NCBI RefSeq assembly: GCF_028769735.1
Contig: NC_088172.1
Location: 37,224,397-37,288,396 of the forward strand
Length of the DNA stretch: 64,000 nt
From: Zonotrichia leucophrys gambelii
Lineage: Eukaryota > Chordata > Aves > Passeriformes > Passerellidae
Direction of reading: 5' to 3'
Shown here piece after piece: positions 25,769 through 39,210 of the stretch (the first letter of the stretch is position 1; every line of letters starts with the position of its first letter). The position numbers and the translations under genes were made by a program. The notes below the pieces were generated by a model that saw only the letters and a list, made by a program, of their open reading frames with translations, was not told the origin of the DNA and did no database searches.

Positions 25769-27547
25769 AGTAAGGTCTTCTTTATATAGCATTATAAACA
25801 GATGGTAAAGACCAGTCATGTTTGCTTCTTTGCCAACATATCAATAGAACTGCTGTACTACTCTATCTCTTGTATTAGAGTTATTAAGTAACTTGGGTAT
25901 TCGAGCAACAAAATCTACAAATCAGACTTGCTCAACTACTATGGGGTTTTTCCATAAACACATGAAAGACTCTCAACAGTAAAGTCACTGTAGTCTGTAT
26001 AGGCAGATTTCTTTGGCAAAGCTTTTTATAAATGTTTTCTCAGCACTCACCACGTAGGGTACATTACTACCACAAATATGAAACTGACAGGGATTAAAAT
26101 AATGAATTCAAACAAGAAATAGAAATCTGACTGTTTACATCCACTGGTACTAAAGTGTACTTCAGAATTGTATTGCATTTGGAATTATTCAGAGAAGATA
26201 TAGTGAACTGTAAACTCATCTTCATTATGTCATAAAAAGTAGAGGTTATTCTTGCAGGCAATTTGTAAAAGAAAGAAAATCTCTTTGCATTTAAATCTTT
26301 CAGTTATAGCCATGGCACACGATATACAAGTGGTTTCTTTTCCACAGATGGTTGGTGGTATCAAGAGAATTTGATTTGGTACAGCATTCAATTTGGTACC
26401 TCTCTGGAAAAGTCTGAAGTACCAACTGCTGGGAGTGCAAGCTAACAGATTTTTGCTACTGAATTCAGCTAATTCCTCCAGTGGTTTAGTTGTTTAATAT
26501 GTTTTGTGCCAAAAATGAGGGGAAAAAGAAAAAAGTAGAGGAAAGGTTGAAGCAGAACTCACATCAGGTTTTTTTGACTGCATGTCAGGAGTCCAAATCA
26601 CACATTTCAGATCAAAATATTCCCTGCATTCTAACCAGATTAGAAATTATTTTATTATCAAAATACTATAAAAATATCAGTATTTCTAATCCAACTTCCT
26701 CTGAAATTCATGCCCTTTCCATGAGGGCTGGCACATAAATTCTCTATTGCTTATTTTTGTTAACTACTTTGTGTGAATTTTGTGGTTTGGTGGGTTTTTT
26801 TCCACTGAACAGCAGCATCTCAAGGACAAATGCAGTATCTAAAAACTTGTCTTTATAGCAAGAACAAATTTCCAGGTCCACTCCTCTCCAATCTGCTCCC
26901 AGTATCACACCAGTTATCACTAATAAGTGAGATTCAAAAAAATCACCACACAACCCAAAGTTCTCAAAACCCACTCAACTTCATAAAACAACCAATAATA
27001 CATTTTGGAAATGTGTGAACTACTAAAGATGTGACTATATTTGGCAAAGATCAAGAGGATAACAAGCATTCAGTATGCACAGAGAAGCCAGAAATGTGCT
27101 AGGGTATGGATGAGAAGTCTTCCTGCACATCAAATGAGACTGCATTAAGCAACAAGTTCTACAGATAGATAATCACACACAATTTTTGTGTTGGTATGTT
27201 TTGTGTTTTGTATGTTTTTCTGTTTGGTACCAGGCAATCCATGCACAAATACAATCTAACAGTGGGGTCCATTCCACCAAAATTCCAAGAGTTATCAGCA
27301 GTGCTTAAGCTGTAGATACCTATCATTACTTAGCATAAAATTCCTTGGGTGGTTTGGTTACACAGCCTGTTCAGAAGGACACATTCAGATGACAAGAAGT
27401 CCCTATTGTTGTCTACATCTTCAAGGATCAGCTCACTGGCCACTGCCATGGTCAACATTCCAGTAATCCCAATACACCCTTGTCATTTCAGGATACTGTT
27501 CTTCACCTGCTGACTACACCAAAACTCACCATTTCCATGCTCCACGT

Positions 27548-27572
27548 TTTATGTTTTATCATAAAACATAAA
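27548..27572. repeat. Short perfect palindrome, 12-bp arms
   Basis: TTTATGTTTTAT and its complement are separated by a single C. It lies 70-90 bp before the CR1 internal fragment and may be unrelated to it. Confidence 0.85.
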
Positions 27573-27639
27573 TCAAGTTTGATCTTTGAAAAATGAACTT
27601 GGTCAATAGCAGTGAATGAGGGTAATGTTAGGGAACTTT

Positions 27640-27812
27640 TAAACAAGTCAGATGTGCACCCACAAGTGCTGAAGAAACTACCTAATATTATTGCCAGGTC
27701 ACTCCATGATCTTTAAAAAGTCATTGTAAGCAGGGGAGGTTCCCAAGGACTGGAAGAAAGCATCACTCCTCTGCTCAAGAAGGGCAAGAAAGAAGCTGGA
27801 AAGCTACAAAGA
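27640..27812 (+). mobile_element. CR1 LINE internal fragment (ORF2, start of reverse transcriptase region)
   Basis: The sequence parallels the CR1 ORF2 part just before the reverse transcriptase core: GAGGTTCCCAAGGACTGGAA, then GAAAGC, then AAGAAGGGCAAGAAAGAAGC and TGGAAAGCTACA. The translated pattern is VHPQVLKKL ... GLEESITPLLKKGKK, with a stop and frame shifts. It is an old, dead fragment. No matching 3' end is nearby, so it is internally truncated or the remainder has decayed. Confidence 0.75.
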
Positions 27813-28928
27813 AAGTTGAAAGTACACAGGTAGAGTAAAACTTTTAACCAGTACTCCAAATAAATCAGGTTACAATTTAACACAGTCCCTTTCAAAAGGG
27901 ATGGCAGTGCAGAACAAGCATCGAGTACAGGACCTAAATGTCAGTTCAGCAAGTTTATGGAACAGCACTAAATTCAGAACGGGGTGGGGAGTGAAAGGCA
28001 AAACCATGTTTTTATCACTGAAAAAGACTGCAGACTTTACCTCTAACACAAGAAAACTCAGCCCTCACACCAACTGCTTTATTTGCATTGGACATAATAC
28101 AAAAAGATTCTAAGACAGAACACAAAGAAAGAGTAGGAGCTGCTTTACTGAAGTTACAGAGTTATTTGGGAAAGGTGTTGATGGTACTGACCACCCCAGT
28201 TTTTCCAAGACTGCCTGGTGCCAGAGTATGGAAGGCAAGTTAAGAAACTTAAGTCTGTAGGAATATCTGGAGCACATGAGAAAAAACTGGCAAGAGGAAG
28301 TAGTGCTGGAATGTGAAGCAGGAACCTAATTTCTCCCCACAACTCCCAAGGATTTTGACAGCATGGCAAACAAGTAGAAGGCAGCACTGCTAACAGAGGC
28401 GTAAAAAGAGCCACTCTAGAACTGCAAAGAGAGAACACCTTACTGAAATGTCACTCTTGGAGTAGAAGCATGAGTGAAAAGAAAAATGAAAAATGGATGC
28501 CATGCCATCCTTTGTAAATTTGCTTCGAAGAAGCAAATCTACCACTTCAGCTACCTACAGTACAAGGAAAACACTTATTCACTATACAAATCAGGCAGCT
28601 TTGGAAAAACCTCCAAGTAACCACTGCAATAGGAGAGGTGAAAATAGAAGAATTTTCTTTAGGTAATCTGAAAATACAGATTTTCCAAGGTCCACCACCT
28701 AGAGAAAACTAGAGAGCCCAAGGTGAAACTGCCAGAAGCAAAACTGTCCCAGAATCAAGAGTCACAAGGAAGGAAATTTAAGTCCCAGATCTGATCCTGC
28801 CTCCAAGAGATACAGAAACAAATAAATTGGCAGGCTCTGACAAAGGAATACAGCACTGATATTATACATTTGCTGAGACAAAGTGCAATGGAAGTGAGGA
28901 GAGAGAAACCCGAGACATGCACGAAGAT

Positions 28929-28952
28929 AACTAATTTTTTTAAAAATTAGTT
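28929..28952. repeat. Short perfect palindrome, 11-bp arms
   Basis: AACTAATTTTT and its complement are separated by TT. AT-rich, so it may be chance. Confidence 0.8.
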
Positions 28953-31900
28953 TACATGTGTGTTTTTTTTATTATTACATAGATTACCCAGGTATTTTAC
29001 TCTGACCTGGCACACATCTTGCCATGCAGCTCACAACAGTAATAGCTTCTGCAGATAGTAACTCAGAATAGGACCTGCATTTTCAGCAGTAGCCTAAACA
29101 AATCTTGAAAGATTATAGAATTTGTTACATGAAAAATGTAAACTCAAATTGTTACAGGAAGTCCATCTTATTTTGAAGAGTGTCTATTTCTTCTTTAAAG
29201 ACCTAAAAGCATCTTTATACGTAGTATTAATAATCTTAACTCTTAGAATCTTAAATCTTAAAAGATTTCTAATTTTTCTGGAATGAAGATTAACAAAATG
29301 CTGCTTTCAGTCATGCAATATAATATTATCCAAACCAAAAAACACCCTACCAACAAAAGAAAACAAATCTTCTGAAAGTAATTCTGTATGTATTTTACAT
29401 ATTCTTTAGTTATATCAAAAGCACACTGTTATTATTGTCAATGACAAAAGGCACCCATCTAAAGCTATAACTCACTTGAAACTATGAAAATTCCCAGGCT
29501 TGTTATTCTCCTGGGTGCACTAACATTTCAAGAAAAAAAATGAGCAAATGCAATTATGAAAAAAAAAAAGAGGCAATGATTTGCAGTGTTCCATTATTTT
29601 ATCTTTGGGTTTTCCAGTTATATAAGCCACTTCTGTAATGAAGTACAAATACTCTTCATGACTGCCTCTTGCAACATTCTCAAAATGTTAAAGCAGAACC
29701 TTAAAATAAATAATAAATAAATCACCACCACCCTCTGAAAAACCAGAAGTGTTCAAAAAAATCTCTAACTACAGCACAGATCTGGCAGTGCTACATCTCA
29801 TCTGAGGAAAAAAATACTCAAATGTCAGATTTCAGTATCTTTTTTAAACTTCCATCCCAAATTTATCAGGTACTATGAAGCAGTTTTTCCCAAAGGATAC
29901 TTTGTCAATATCAATAAAGTGCTGACTTGCAGAAACAAGTTAACAAGTTACCTGTTAAAATCAGTTTTTCCTCCACCAGTTTTCCAGCTGTTCCTTTAGC
30001 TAAACACCAACTATGCCTGACCTCACTTAGTTCACAAGAGACCATGGAAAAGAAGACAAAATCCAATATCCACATTGCCTGATGTGCCGTGACTTGATCA
30101 ATCACAATGATGGTAACGACATTCTGCTTATGACATTCAACTACAAATGTTCCCGTAAGTAAGTACGAATGAATTTGAGAGAGCTACCATCTCAGCACAA
30201 CCAGACAGCCTTGAAACTCCTGCTTCAATTTCTACATCCTTTTGTAAGATTTCGTCAACAGCCATTTTGTGCTGCTTACACATAAAATCATTTGATTGAA
30301 TTTCTGTTTGATATGATGAATGAAAACCTCTACACATAATTTCAGTCTGGGAAAAAAAAACATTGATTGCATGATCAAAATTTTATATTTATGATGGGTG
30401 CCAGCCTGTTCTAGTCTTCTATTTGGCCATCCTTGGTCAAAACAATATTGTGCATTCAAATAACATTTTCTTAGCACTACACTTCTTGCAATAGTGCTGT
30501 TTATTAGCTCTAATGTGTATATATCTAATTACTAAGTTTCTTGTAGAACACAAATATCAGGGCAAATACTTCAGCAGAAAACACTTCTCATACACTTGAC
30601 TTTTAAAAATAATAGACTTTTTAAAAATAGAGAGCATGACAAAAGTGGTAAAGAACTTTTCTTGTTCTATGTTACCTTACATCTGAAGGACAGAACTTAA
30701 TTTTGGACCATAGCCAAAGAACTTCTAGTCAAGTTGCTAAGCTTTCACCACAAATCCAATAGTCCAGTTATATCTTTACTGCAGTGTGCTGGCAAGTTTT
30801 TGAGTATGCTAACTGTGCTCCCTCCCATGCCAGCAGCAGGATACATTTTAATACTTTGAGGAACCATATGCACTTTCCTTGGGATATGTTAGCACAAGAA
30901 AAAATGAAAAAGGTCGTTCTCATAAGTGAGCCTAATTTGCACATACAAGCTTGCAGCCAAGGAATATGTTTGTGTGCTACAACATTTTTTCCCCCATCCC
31001 ACTAAACATTTTTTTTCCTGTACTCAAGGCACTTCATCTGTGATTTCAATTTGCCATTGAAAAAAGCGTATGTAAGATGAGCTGCAAAATTACAGGATCG
31101 TAAATTTAAATGTCAAAATGTAAATGAAAAATGTACAGAGATCCAAGAAGCATGCCACTGGAATTATACAGAGCTTTTAAGACAAAACCCTTACCCAGTA
31201 CCACTACCATTGCAACATACAGGGCTCTCAACAATTTTCTTTGCCTATCAACTTTGCTTTTGCTAGTTGGCAAATACTGCTTTTTAGCATGGTTAGAAGC
31301 CAGTCCAAAAAAAAACTCAGTGATTTCTTTTCTCTCCTCACCAGACTAGGAGGTAGTCAGCTAGAATGCTAGAACCTTTCAGTGCCTCTAGGTCTGTGCT
31401 CAGACATCTCCTTCCTGCCCATGAGGCCAGCCACAGCGGATCCTGAGGTTTCTAAAATGAAATGTGATTTGTATTTTGTGGTGAAGTATGAGTGATCAGA
31501 AACAAAGAGTAGGCAGAAAATGAAGATATTAAATTCTCCACTAAAGCCCAGTATCTGTTTCTGTGCTTTATTGTATTTTGGCTACTCATTCCTCTAGAAA
31601 AAAAGTAAGAATTATAAATGTCCTTCCTTTCATGACAAACTTCTGCAGAGATGTGCAAGCTTGCTGCGATGAAACTGAAAACTCTTTTACTTCATTGAAG
31701 AAAGTAGAAACTGTAAAAAAAAAAAATCCAGACACAATGAACAGTCTGACCCAACACGAGATACAATTCACAAAAATGTCTGTATATGCACTTCTCCCCC
31801 TCTACATTCTTCCTTGACACCTGAGCCTCTGGAGAGATGCTTATGTGGAAAGACAAGTATGGATCAACAGCCTTCTGCCACAAACATTACTCTGTCTCTC

Positions 31901-32648
31901 AAAAGGTAAAAACACCCAAGAACACACACAGCTAACTGTTTCTATGACCCAGATATTTCTTTAGATACACCTGTAAAAACCAGAGATTTAAAAAAAGGCC
32001 ATTCACTATATATTGAGTAATCAGATTCTTGCTCTAGACTTAATGACTGCAAATGAAAATTCAACTATCAAGGGTGCATCTGACAGCTATAGGTAAGTCA
32101 GCCATCTAAAAATAAGAATTTGCAAATGTTAATAGACTGTGTATAGGAAATGTCAATCCTGGTGCAAACTCTCCACAAGTAAAGTTTAATTAGCTCCCCT
32201 TATTGACCTTCTTGGAACTGACACCACAGAGCCTATCTTTTATCAAAAGAATAAAAACAGTATATGCGTCCTTCATATTAGACAGAAACTGGGTGCCTTT
32301 GTTAACACGAAATTTCTAATGCCATCTAGAGACTCAAATGACAATGTCCTGATTTAATGTAAATGCTTCTTCCAGGCAACAAAAGAGAGGACATGTTAAT
32401 TCCTGGTGTGTTACATCTGCTAATGTCAACATAAAATTCACTAAAATATCCTGCCCTTGACCAGAGTTACAGTGCATTTCCATGTATTAGGACAAACTCT
32501 CTTTGCAAGACTTCATATTAAGATAAGCAAAATATCCCACTATCTTTAACCTATATTTGTAAATACCATGAGTCACAATGATTTGTTTGTAGAACTGGTG
32601 TTCCAATCTTATCAGATCTATAATACTTCCAGCAGCACCAGAACCACA

Positions 32649-32684
32649 ACATTATTTTAAAATATTCTTTCTTTAAAATAATGT
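32649..32684. repeat. Perfect inverted repeat: 13-bp arms, 10-base loop
   Basis: ACATTATTTTAAA (32649-32661) is repeated as its exact complement at 32672-32684. AT-rich arms of this length can arise by chance. It directly precedes a tandem duplication. Confidence 0.85.
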
Positions 32685-32687
32685 AAG

Positions 32688-32729
32688 CAGCATTTATATG
32701 ATAATATGACAGCATTTATATGATAATAT
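32688..32729. repeat. Tandem duplication, 22-bp unit x1.9
   Basis: CAGCATTTATATGATAATAT occurs twice, at 32688 and 32710, separated by GA. The copies are identical, so the duplication is recent or slow to diverge. Confidence 0.95.
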
Positions 32730-35399
32730 CTAAATATGGAACATCTCAATTCTTTTTTGTCAGTCAATAATGCTGCATGAAATTTACCACACACATCTTC
32801 AAAAATCATAAAAACAAAGACTTTGGAATTTGTAACACTTTGAGTTCACTCTGAAGCAGAGGAGGATATCAACAATGAGCTGGTATGACAAGTAACGTAT
32901 ATAATATGTAATTCCAGGTATATCCAGAGTCATCAAAATGTCAGATTCTGATTACTTAAATTACTTCAATTGAACAATTTATAAAATAGCACAAACTCCT
33001 TCTTTTTACATAATTTCCCTTTTTCATCATATAGAAATTATGTAGTATTTTAATATCTACATAGACTGTGCTTGTTATATTGAAATATATTAGTAGCCAT
33101 GAACATAAACACTTAGAATAGAATTTTACTCTTGGCCTATATTCTGTTATTGAAACCACTGTAGTAAATATACAGAATATACAGCATGCTAATGCAAAAA
33201 TAACTCATCTTGGGAGTTTAGTTCTTCCTTTAAGTCAATGGTCTTCTATCAATTTCACAAGAAAAATGGTTTATAGTGATACTAGCTTTCCAGTTTTAGG
33301 CTGAAGTGCTTGTGACAAGTCTCTTCGAATCCCCTCTTTTTAAGGAAGTTTTCACTGTAACTTATGAGATGAGCAGAGACAGGAACAAATACTCTCCTGC
33401 TAACCTTGTATTTCCTCCCAATTTTGCAGAGACAGTAGCTGCATCCAGTAACTCTAACAGAGTGATGAAGCCTGTGTGGTTGTACTTCTTTGCAGGACTG
33501 ATATAGCTGAAGGACAGAGTACCATTAATGAAAGAAAATGAGCTCTTTCCTCAAACAGCAAGGGCTTCTGGTACACTGTCTTGTTCTTGGGAATCTGCTA
33601 CAATCCTGTTGTTAGTCTGCAGCTAAAAAGAATACCAAAAACATTTGTTGCATTCTATTATTTCATCTAAGAGGGTAGCATGACTATTCCAAGAACATGT
33701 ACAAGACTACAAGCTCAACATCAGTAACTCCTGAATGTTGAAGGTTCAGCCATCTATCTTACTACTCTTATTTTTAAACAAAAAAAATCACACATAATTT
33801 TCCTGAATGGTAAAGATAGAGAGAAAAGGGAGATGAAAGACTTATTTAACTGCACATCAACAGGACACTGTTCTTGTAAATAACATGTAGTAAAGCACAC
33901 AGCAACTCAAATTAGATCTTTCCCAAGACAACCTAAATTTCTTTCCTGCCTCTAGGAAAGTGCCTTTTATATCCAAGGGTTATGAATATCCAAGGATATT
34001 GGCTAATGTTACGAGCCACTGCAGGTCAGTGATCAGCAATTCCATTTCTGTGCAAAGTAATTAAAATGTTAGTGGGCAGCAAGTAAGTGTTCCTAAGCCC
34101 TACTGGTAACATGGGATGTCACCATCCACACTAAGGAACCAGGCAATGAGATTTTTTTTTCAAGGGGAGCAAAAGGCCTATTACACATAGGCACAGCTGA
34201 CATTCCACTGGCTTTCTTTGCTTTCCTCCTGAACCCTATTTGCAGAATTTTCTATTCATCAGGGCTTCTTATATTGGAAGATATACAGAAAGGATTAATT
34301 CAGTTAGGCATAGGGAACTACATACCACATCCTGAGTATCATCAGGCAACAAGTGAAAAAATGACAACTGTTTTCTCTTACAAGAAAGCGGAGTAAATTG
34401 AAATATGAAGTTTATCACCAAGAGCTAAAGAACAGTGATACAAAACATTTGCTGACCCATGAAAAATGTTCAGCAAGCTGGCCTGCAAAGTGTTATCACG
34501 GTAACTTGCTCTCCATATCAGTATAGCAGTGGCAGCATCAGTTTTGACTTTTCCTTTCCCAGGGCTGCAAAGAACCACAAAGGCAAGATGCTCACAAGAT
34601 GCTGCTTTGGGGACCACAGCTACAGGTCTTTAAACTACTCACGTCTGCAGCCAAAGGCAAACACCACTTAAGAGAGCAGTTTTAAATAATTAGTCTGTTC
34701 AGAAAGGACCAGAATATGTCTAGAATAAAAACACTTTTATTCTGTAAGAGAGTCTACATCCTACTCCAAAATAGCTGTTTGCTATAGTTATGCCAATCAA
34801 CTGCTGTGTGTAGATAAAGCACCAGCACTATGGAGGCTCCTACTAAAAAACCCATCAAAATTCTACTGCCAGCAAAGCATGCTCACTGTCTTGTGTGTTA
34901 GTTTTATGTGGGGAGTGGGAGCTTTGAATAAGTTAGTTTTTCATTTAAGCAATGGATAGGCTGATCCTTCTATCTCCTAGGCCAAGGGCAAAATACTTTT
35001 TATTACTAGATGTACTGTACACTGCTATGTCAGCTGCTAAGTGCAACAGAAATTTTTCCCAATGTAAAAAACAATGAGCAGAATTTGGCTAAAAATCATT
35101 ATTGGAAGTATCAATGAATGCAACAGAGAGGCAAAAGCTCAATTAGAACTTAAACTGGCCACTTCTGTAAAGGGTAATAAAAATGTTTTTATGAATACAT
35201 TTATAGCAAAAGGAGGGGTAAGGAAAACTTCCATTCTTTATTGGATACAGTGGGAAGTGCAGTTATCAAGGAAAGGCTGAGGTATATAACACCTTATTTG
35301 CATCAGTTTTCAACAATAAGCCAGGTCATCCTCAGGACAATTGGCCTCCTGAGCTGGCAGATGGGGATGGAGAGCAGAATAGCCCCTCTGTAATCCAGG

Positions 35400-35804
35400 A
35401 GGAAGCAGTTCTGTGAGTCCTGTGAGGAGCAGCTGAGGGAGCTTGGGGCTGTTGAACCTGGAGAAAAGGAGGTTTCAGGGCTGACCTTATCACTCTCTAC
35501 AAGCACCTGAAAGGACGGTGTAGCCAGCTGCGGCTGGTCTCTTCTCCCAAGCAGCAGGTGACAAGACGAGACAGCCTTAAACTGTGCCAGGGGAGGTTTG
35601 AGTTGGATATCAGGAAGAAGTTCTTCACAGGAGGAGTGATTTGGCATTGGAATGGGCTGCCCAAGGAGATGATGGAGTCACTGTCCCTGGCAGTGTTGAA
35701 AAGATTGGACGTGGCATTCAGTGCCATGGTCTAGTTCACATGGGGACCGGTTGGACTCAATCTCAAAGGTATTTTCCAACCCAGCTGATCCTGTTATTCT
35801 GTGG
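35400..35804 (+). mobile_element. CR1 LINE, 3' end (longest copy in the window)
   Basis: This is about 400 bp of the CR1 3' terminus. Typical segments are GAGCAGCTGAGGGAGCTTGG, CTGTTGAACCTGGAGAAAAG, TATCAGGAAGAAGTTCTTCA, GGAATGGGCTGCCCAAGGAG and TTGGACTCAATCTCAAAGGT, ending TTCCAACCCAGCTGATCCTG. It is antisense to PDSS2. It carries substitutions and has no complete reverse transcriptase frame, so it is immobile. The 5' limit is approximate. Confidence 0.92.
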
Positions 35805-37929
35805 ATGGGCTTACACTGCTTTTTTCAGCTATAGACCCTACATGAGTCTCAAGAGGTGTTGAAAATACTTTCAAGTAAAGCTGTTTCAGATGAAAACAGA
35901 AGGCTGGGGTTTTTTGAGTTAAAAGGTAAAAAAACTGCAACAAAACTACAAGTGTTCTGTAGTTCAGACTTCACCTACATTTTTACAGAAACATGTTTTT
36001 TCAGAGTAAAACTGGTTATTTTCCAGACCAAAACTATGTTTTCAAAGCAAAGTCAAGGAACAGGAGAACTTGGATGGGATTCTGGCCATAATATTCACAA
36101 GAAAAAAACCCCCAAAAACTACTGCTACTTCACAGTAAAGCTAGAATGTTTTTCTGAATCTTTTCAGTAATTCCCCAGGGATACTGCACATAGCAAGTGT
36201 ATCATTAAATCATCCATATCACATTATGAAATATTTTATATGTCCAGAGATACCAAGAATTTTCAAATCATTCATGGCTAACTTGCTAACATAGTTTTGA
36301 CGTCCAGTTACCAGTGAAGACTTTCTTACCTCGCTTTTCACTTTGTCATGGCTCCATGAAAAGCTATGGCATAAATCCATTCCCATTTGAAAGCAGCTTA
36401 CTTGGTATATTTATTTCTAGCTACAAAAACTAGAAGTGTTGGAGATTTTGAGCCACACTCAAAATAAAGGCATAAACATACTGAGACTACCGGGCATATA
36501 CCACCACTAGCTAAACTAAGTTATTTGCAAGTGTGGGGTTTAAAGCTTCACACAAGGAATTTTTTATTAACTTGTGAAACCAAATTTCATGCTAGCTACA
36601 TGTCATTTTGGAAATTTAGAATGTAGCTGTATAATTCTTAGTTTCATTACATTACACATTAATTGAAACAAGGTAGTGAAATTCCTGCTTTTCAACTACA
36701 GTGGTGAAAAAATGAACTTCAAAAATTTGCATGAACTTCTGCATGTGACTTGACAGTATAAGCTACAAATTTTCCAACTGGTATCTCAAGCTGCAGTGAC
36801 CTTTCACTGCAGAACACACAGTAAGGAAAGCACATGCCATGCAAAATAGAAAAAAAAAAAGAAGCTGCTACTCACATTTTGAAAGGGAAAGTTCCAAAAG
36901 TGCATTGCCACAACAACTACTTCAGCGTACAAACTGACAGTTAATTTCTTAAGCCTATCTAGAGTACTTTCAGAGCAAATTAACAAATCTATGAATTTAC
37001 AAGAGTGCAGAAAAAACAAGTGTCTCAAAACTGGATATTTCTTTGTTCTAAACGTTAAGCCCTGAGTACTGAATCTCCAATTCAGTGACCCTATTTGGAA
37101 TCAGTGAAGGAAACAGACTTATGAACTGAAATCACTTTCAAAATGGCTAACAAAAATTACACAAGTTTAAAGAAATAGATGTGATATTTAAGATGTATCT
37201 CACCCAAACCACAAAATTAAAACTCAAGAACTTCACTTTAGACACTAGTATAAGTTTTGACCCTGCACATCTACAATTCAGCTTCATTTTCTCACAATGT
37301 CAAAAGGGGAAAAAAGAAAAAAAAGTCCTCATGGTGTTGGTACTAAGTTACTGATCTCTTTTTATTTTGGGGATTGTTCCTAAAACTGTTTGGACTGTAA
37401 GTTGCTGAAGCCATTGCACAACACCAAGCAGATGTTTAGTGCTGAACTTCAGCTTAAATTTCCAGCTGCCACAAGCACTTTTGGTTTGTCCTCCTTTGTT
37501 CCACCTCCAGTTCCTTGCCTCCCCCCACCAGCATAGGATGTAAACACAAAAGCAAGTTACAAAGAGTTAAAAAGTTATTACTCAGCCAAGCTGTGATTCC
37601 CGTCCACTTTTAGCCTGAGGCAAACCTAGGCTAATTAGACTCAGGTTAACCTGCAATGAGAAAAGGTCAAGCTGCATTGCATTATTTTGCATTTGCTTTG
37701 GGCTAGATGAATGCACATTATTCAGTGTTCACAGCTCATCTTATGAGCAGTAACCTCACTGCACGCCCTTTACAAACAATTCTGGTTTTAAGACTCAATC
37801 CCATGTGTTGAGATAAAATACAGTTACAGTAAACTACCCCTGGCAATACAATGGCAAAAATCTGAAAATTAAGCATGCAGTTTTGCTTTCCTGGTCCTAA
37901 AAAAACCCACAAACATTGTACAGCTAAAT

Positions 37930-37992
37930 TATTATTTAGCTAAATATTTAGCTAAATATATGCTAAATTTATTTAGTTAAATATATGCTAAA
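37930..37992 (+). repeat. AT-rich tandem repeat (TTTAGCTAAATAT-type)
   Basis: Units of the form TTTAGCTAAATATATGCTAA occur about two and a half times, with TTAGTTAAATATATGCTAAA as the last copy. Confidence 0.85.
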
Positions 37993-39155
37993 ACCATGGA
38001 AGGAATTAACAGAATTTCCACTGTAAGCACCACTGGGAGACTGTTTAACATCTGCCTACCTCTTCTCATGTAGGATTTAAATTTACTTTGTTGAATTGGT
38101 GGAAAAATGACACTGTTTTTGTAAGTGTAGATTATCATTTCAAGTGAGATACTCCTACAACCTGCACCCAAATGAAAACTGAAATTAATTTCATGACAGC
38201 TTGGAAAGTTCCACTTACTTAAAGAGAACAGACTTTTTTTCCATTAAAGCATCCTTCAAATCTACCAGATTCAAATGTCCATTTTGTAAGTATTTTATTC
38301 TATATGAATCCACACATGTCTTTGGAGGCCCCAAGGTGAGCTCAGTAGTCCACAATCAGGAAAAATCTCCTCTGCTCCTGGTCAGAGGTCTTCATTTTTT
38401 CATTCTGGAAAGCTGTTGCAGAAACTTTTGAACAATATGCAACATGTTGAACAGCAGAAGGTGCTGCAGAAAAAGCAGAAGAAAGAATGGGAGGAGAGAA
38501 AAAAAAAAGTGAGGAGTGAAAAGTGTTTTAAGGGAGTTGGTTCTTTGTCTTCAAAAGAAGTATCTCTTTTTACAAAAATCCATCAAAACATCATCCCATC
38601 AGGCCACAATTCTGAATACAGGGTCTCTTTGAGGGTTCAAGAGAAAGTAAGAGGAAATGAGAGTGGCTCAATTTACATTTTAACTAGGAATCCACACAGG
38701 CAAAGCCCCCTGTCTCTCTAGCTCCAAGGCCACAGAGCAATCTTCCACTTTTGTCAGCTGGTGCTTCTCTCTTTGGCTGAGTGAAAGCTGTGTGTCAGGA
38801 GAGTGGCTCTCCACTAGAAAAACAAATTCAATTTTGGGACATTCACTACTAGCAGGATTCCCACAGACATGAATAGAGTTAAAATAACGATTAAAAAATT
38901 ATAGAAAAAGATAATAAAAAAGGCACTTCACTTAGCTAGTTCTTTCTTTTACAAGGAAAGACAAAAGAGTGGAGTAAAGTCACAAAGAAGCTAGGAGATG
39001 AAACTAAAACCCTGAACTCAGTCCAGGTAGTCTCTTTCATAGCTATGAAAGAAAGAATAATTCTTTTTTTGTCAAATTATCTTACCAGAGTTGAAGAGAA
39101 AAATCTTTTATCTCCTTCTATGCTCTTACTTTGGAAGAAAAGTATCAAAATGTTG

Positions 39156-39210
39156 ACTATTTAAGTTGCTACAAAAGGACCCTACTGCATGGATTTTTTA
39201 AAATGTTACT
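39156..39210 (+). repeat. Separated direct repeat, copy 1 (55 bp)
   Basis: It begins ACTATTTAAGTTGCTACAAA and ends in a T-run followed by AAAATGTTACT. The same 55 bases recur at 40568-40622 with two substitutions (at alignment positions 25 and 53). The flanks do not match. Confidence 0.95.
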
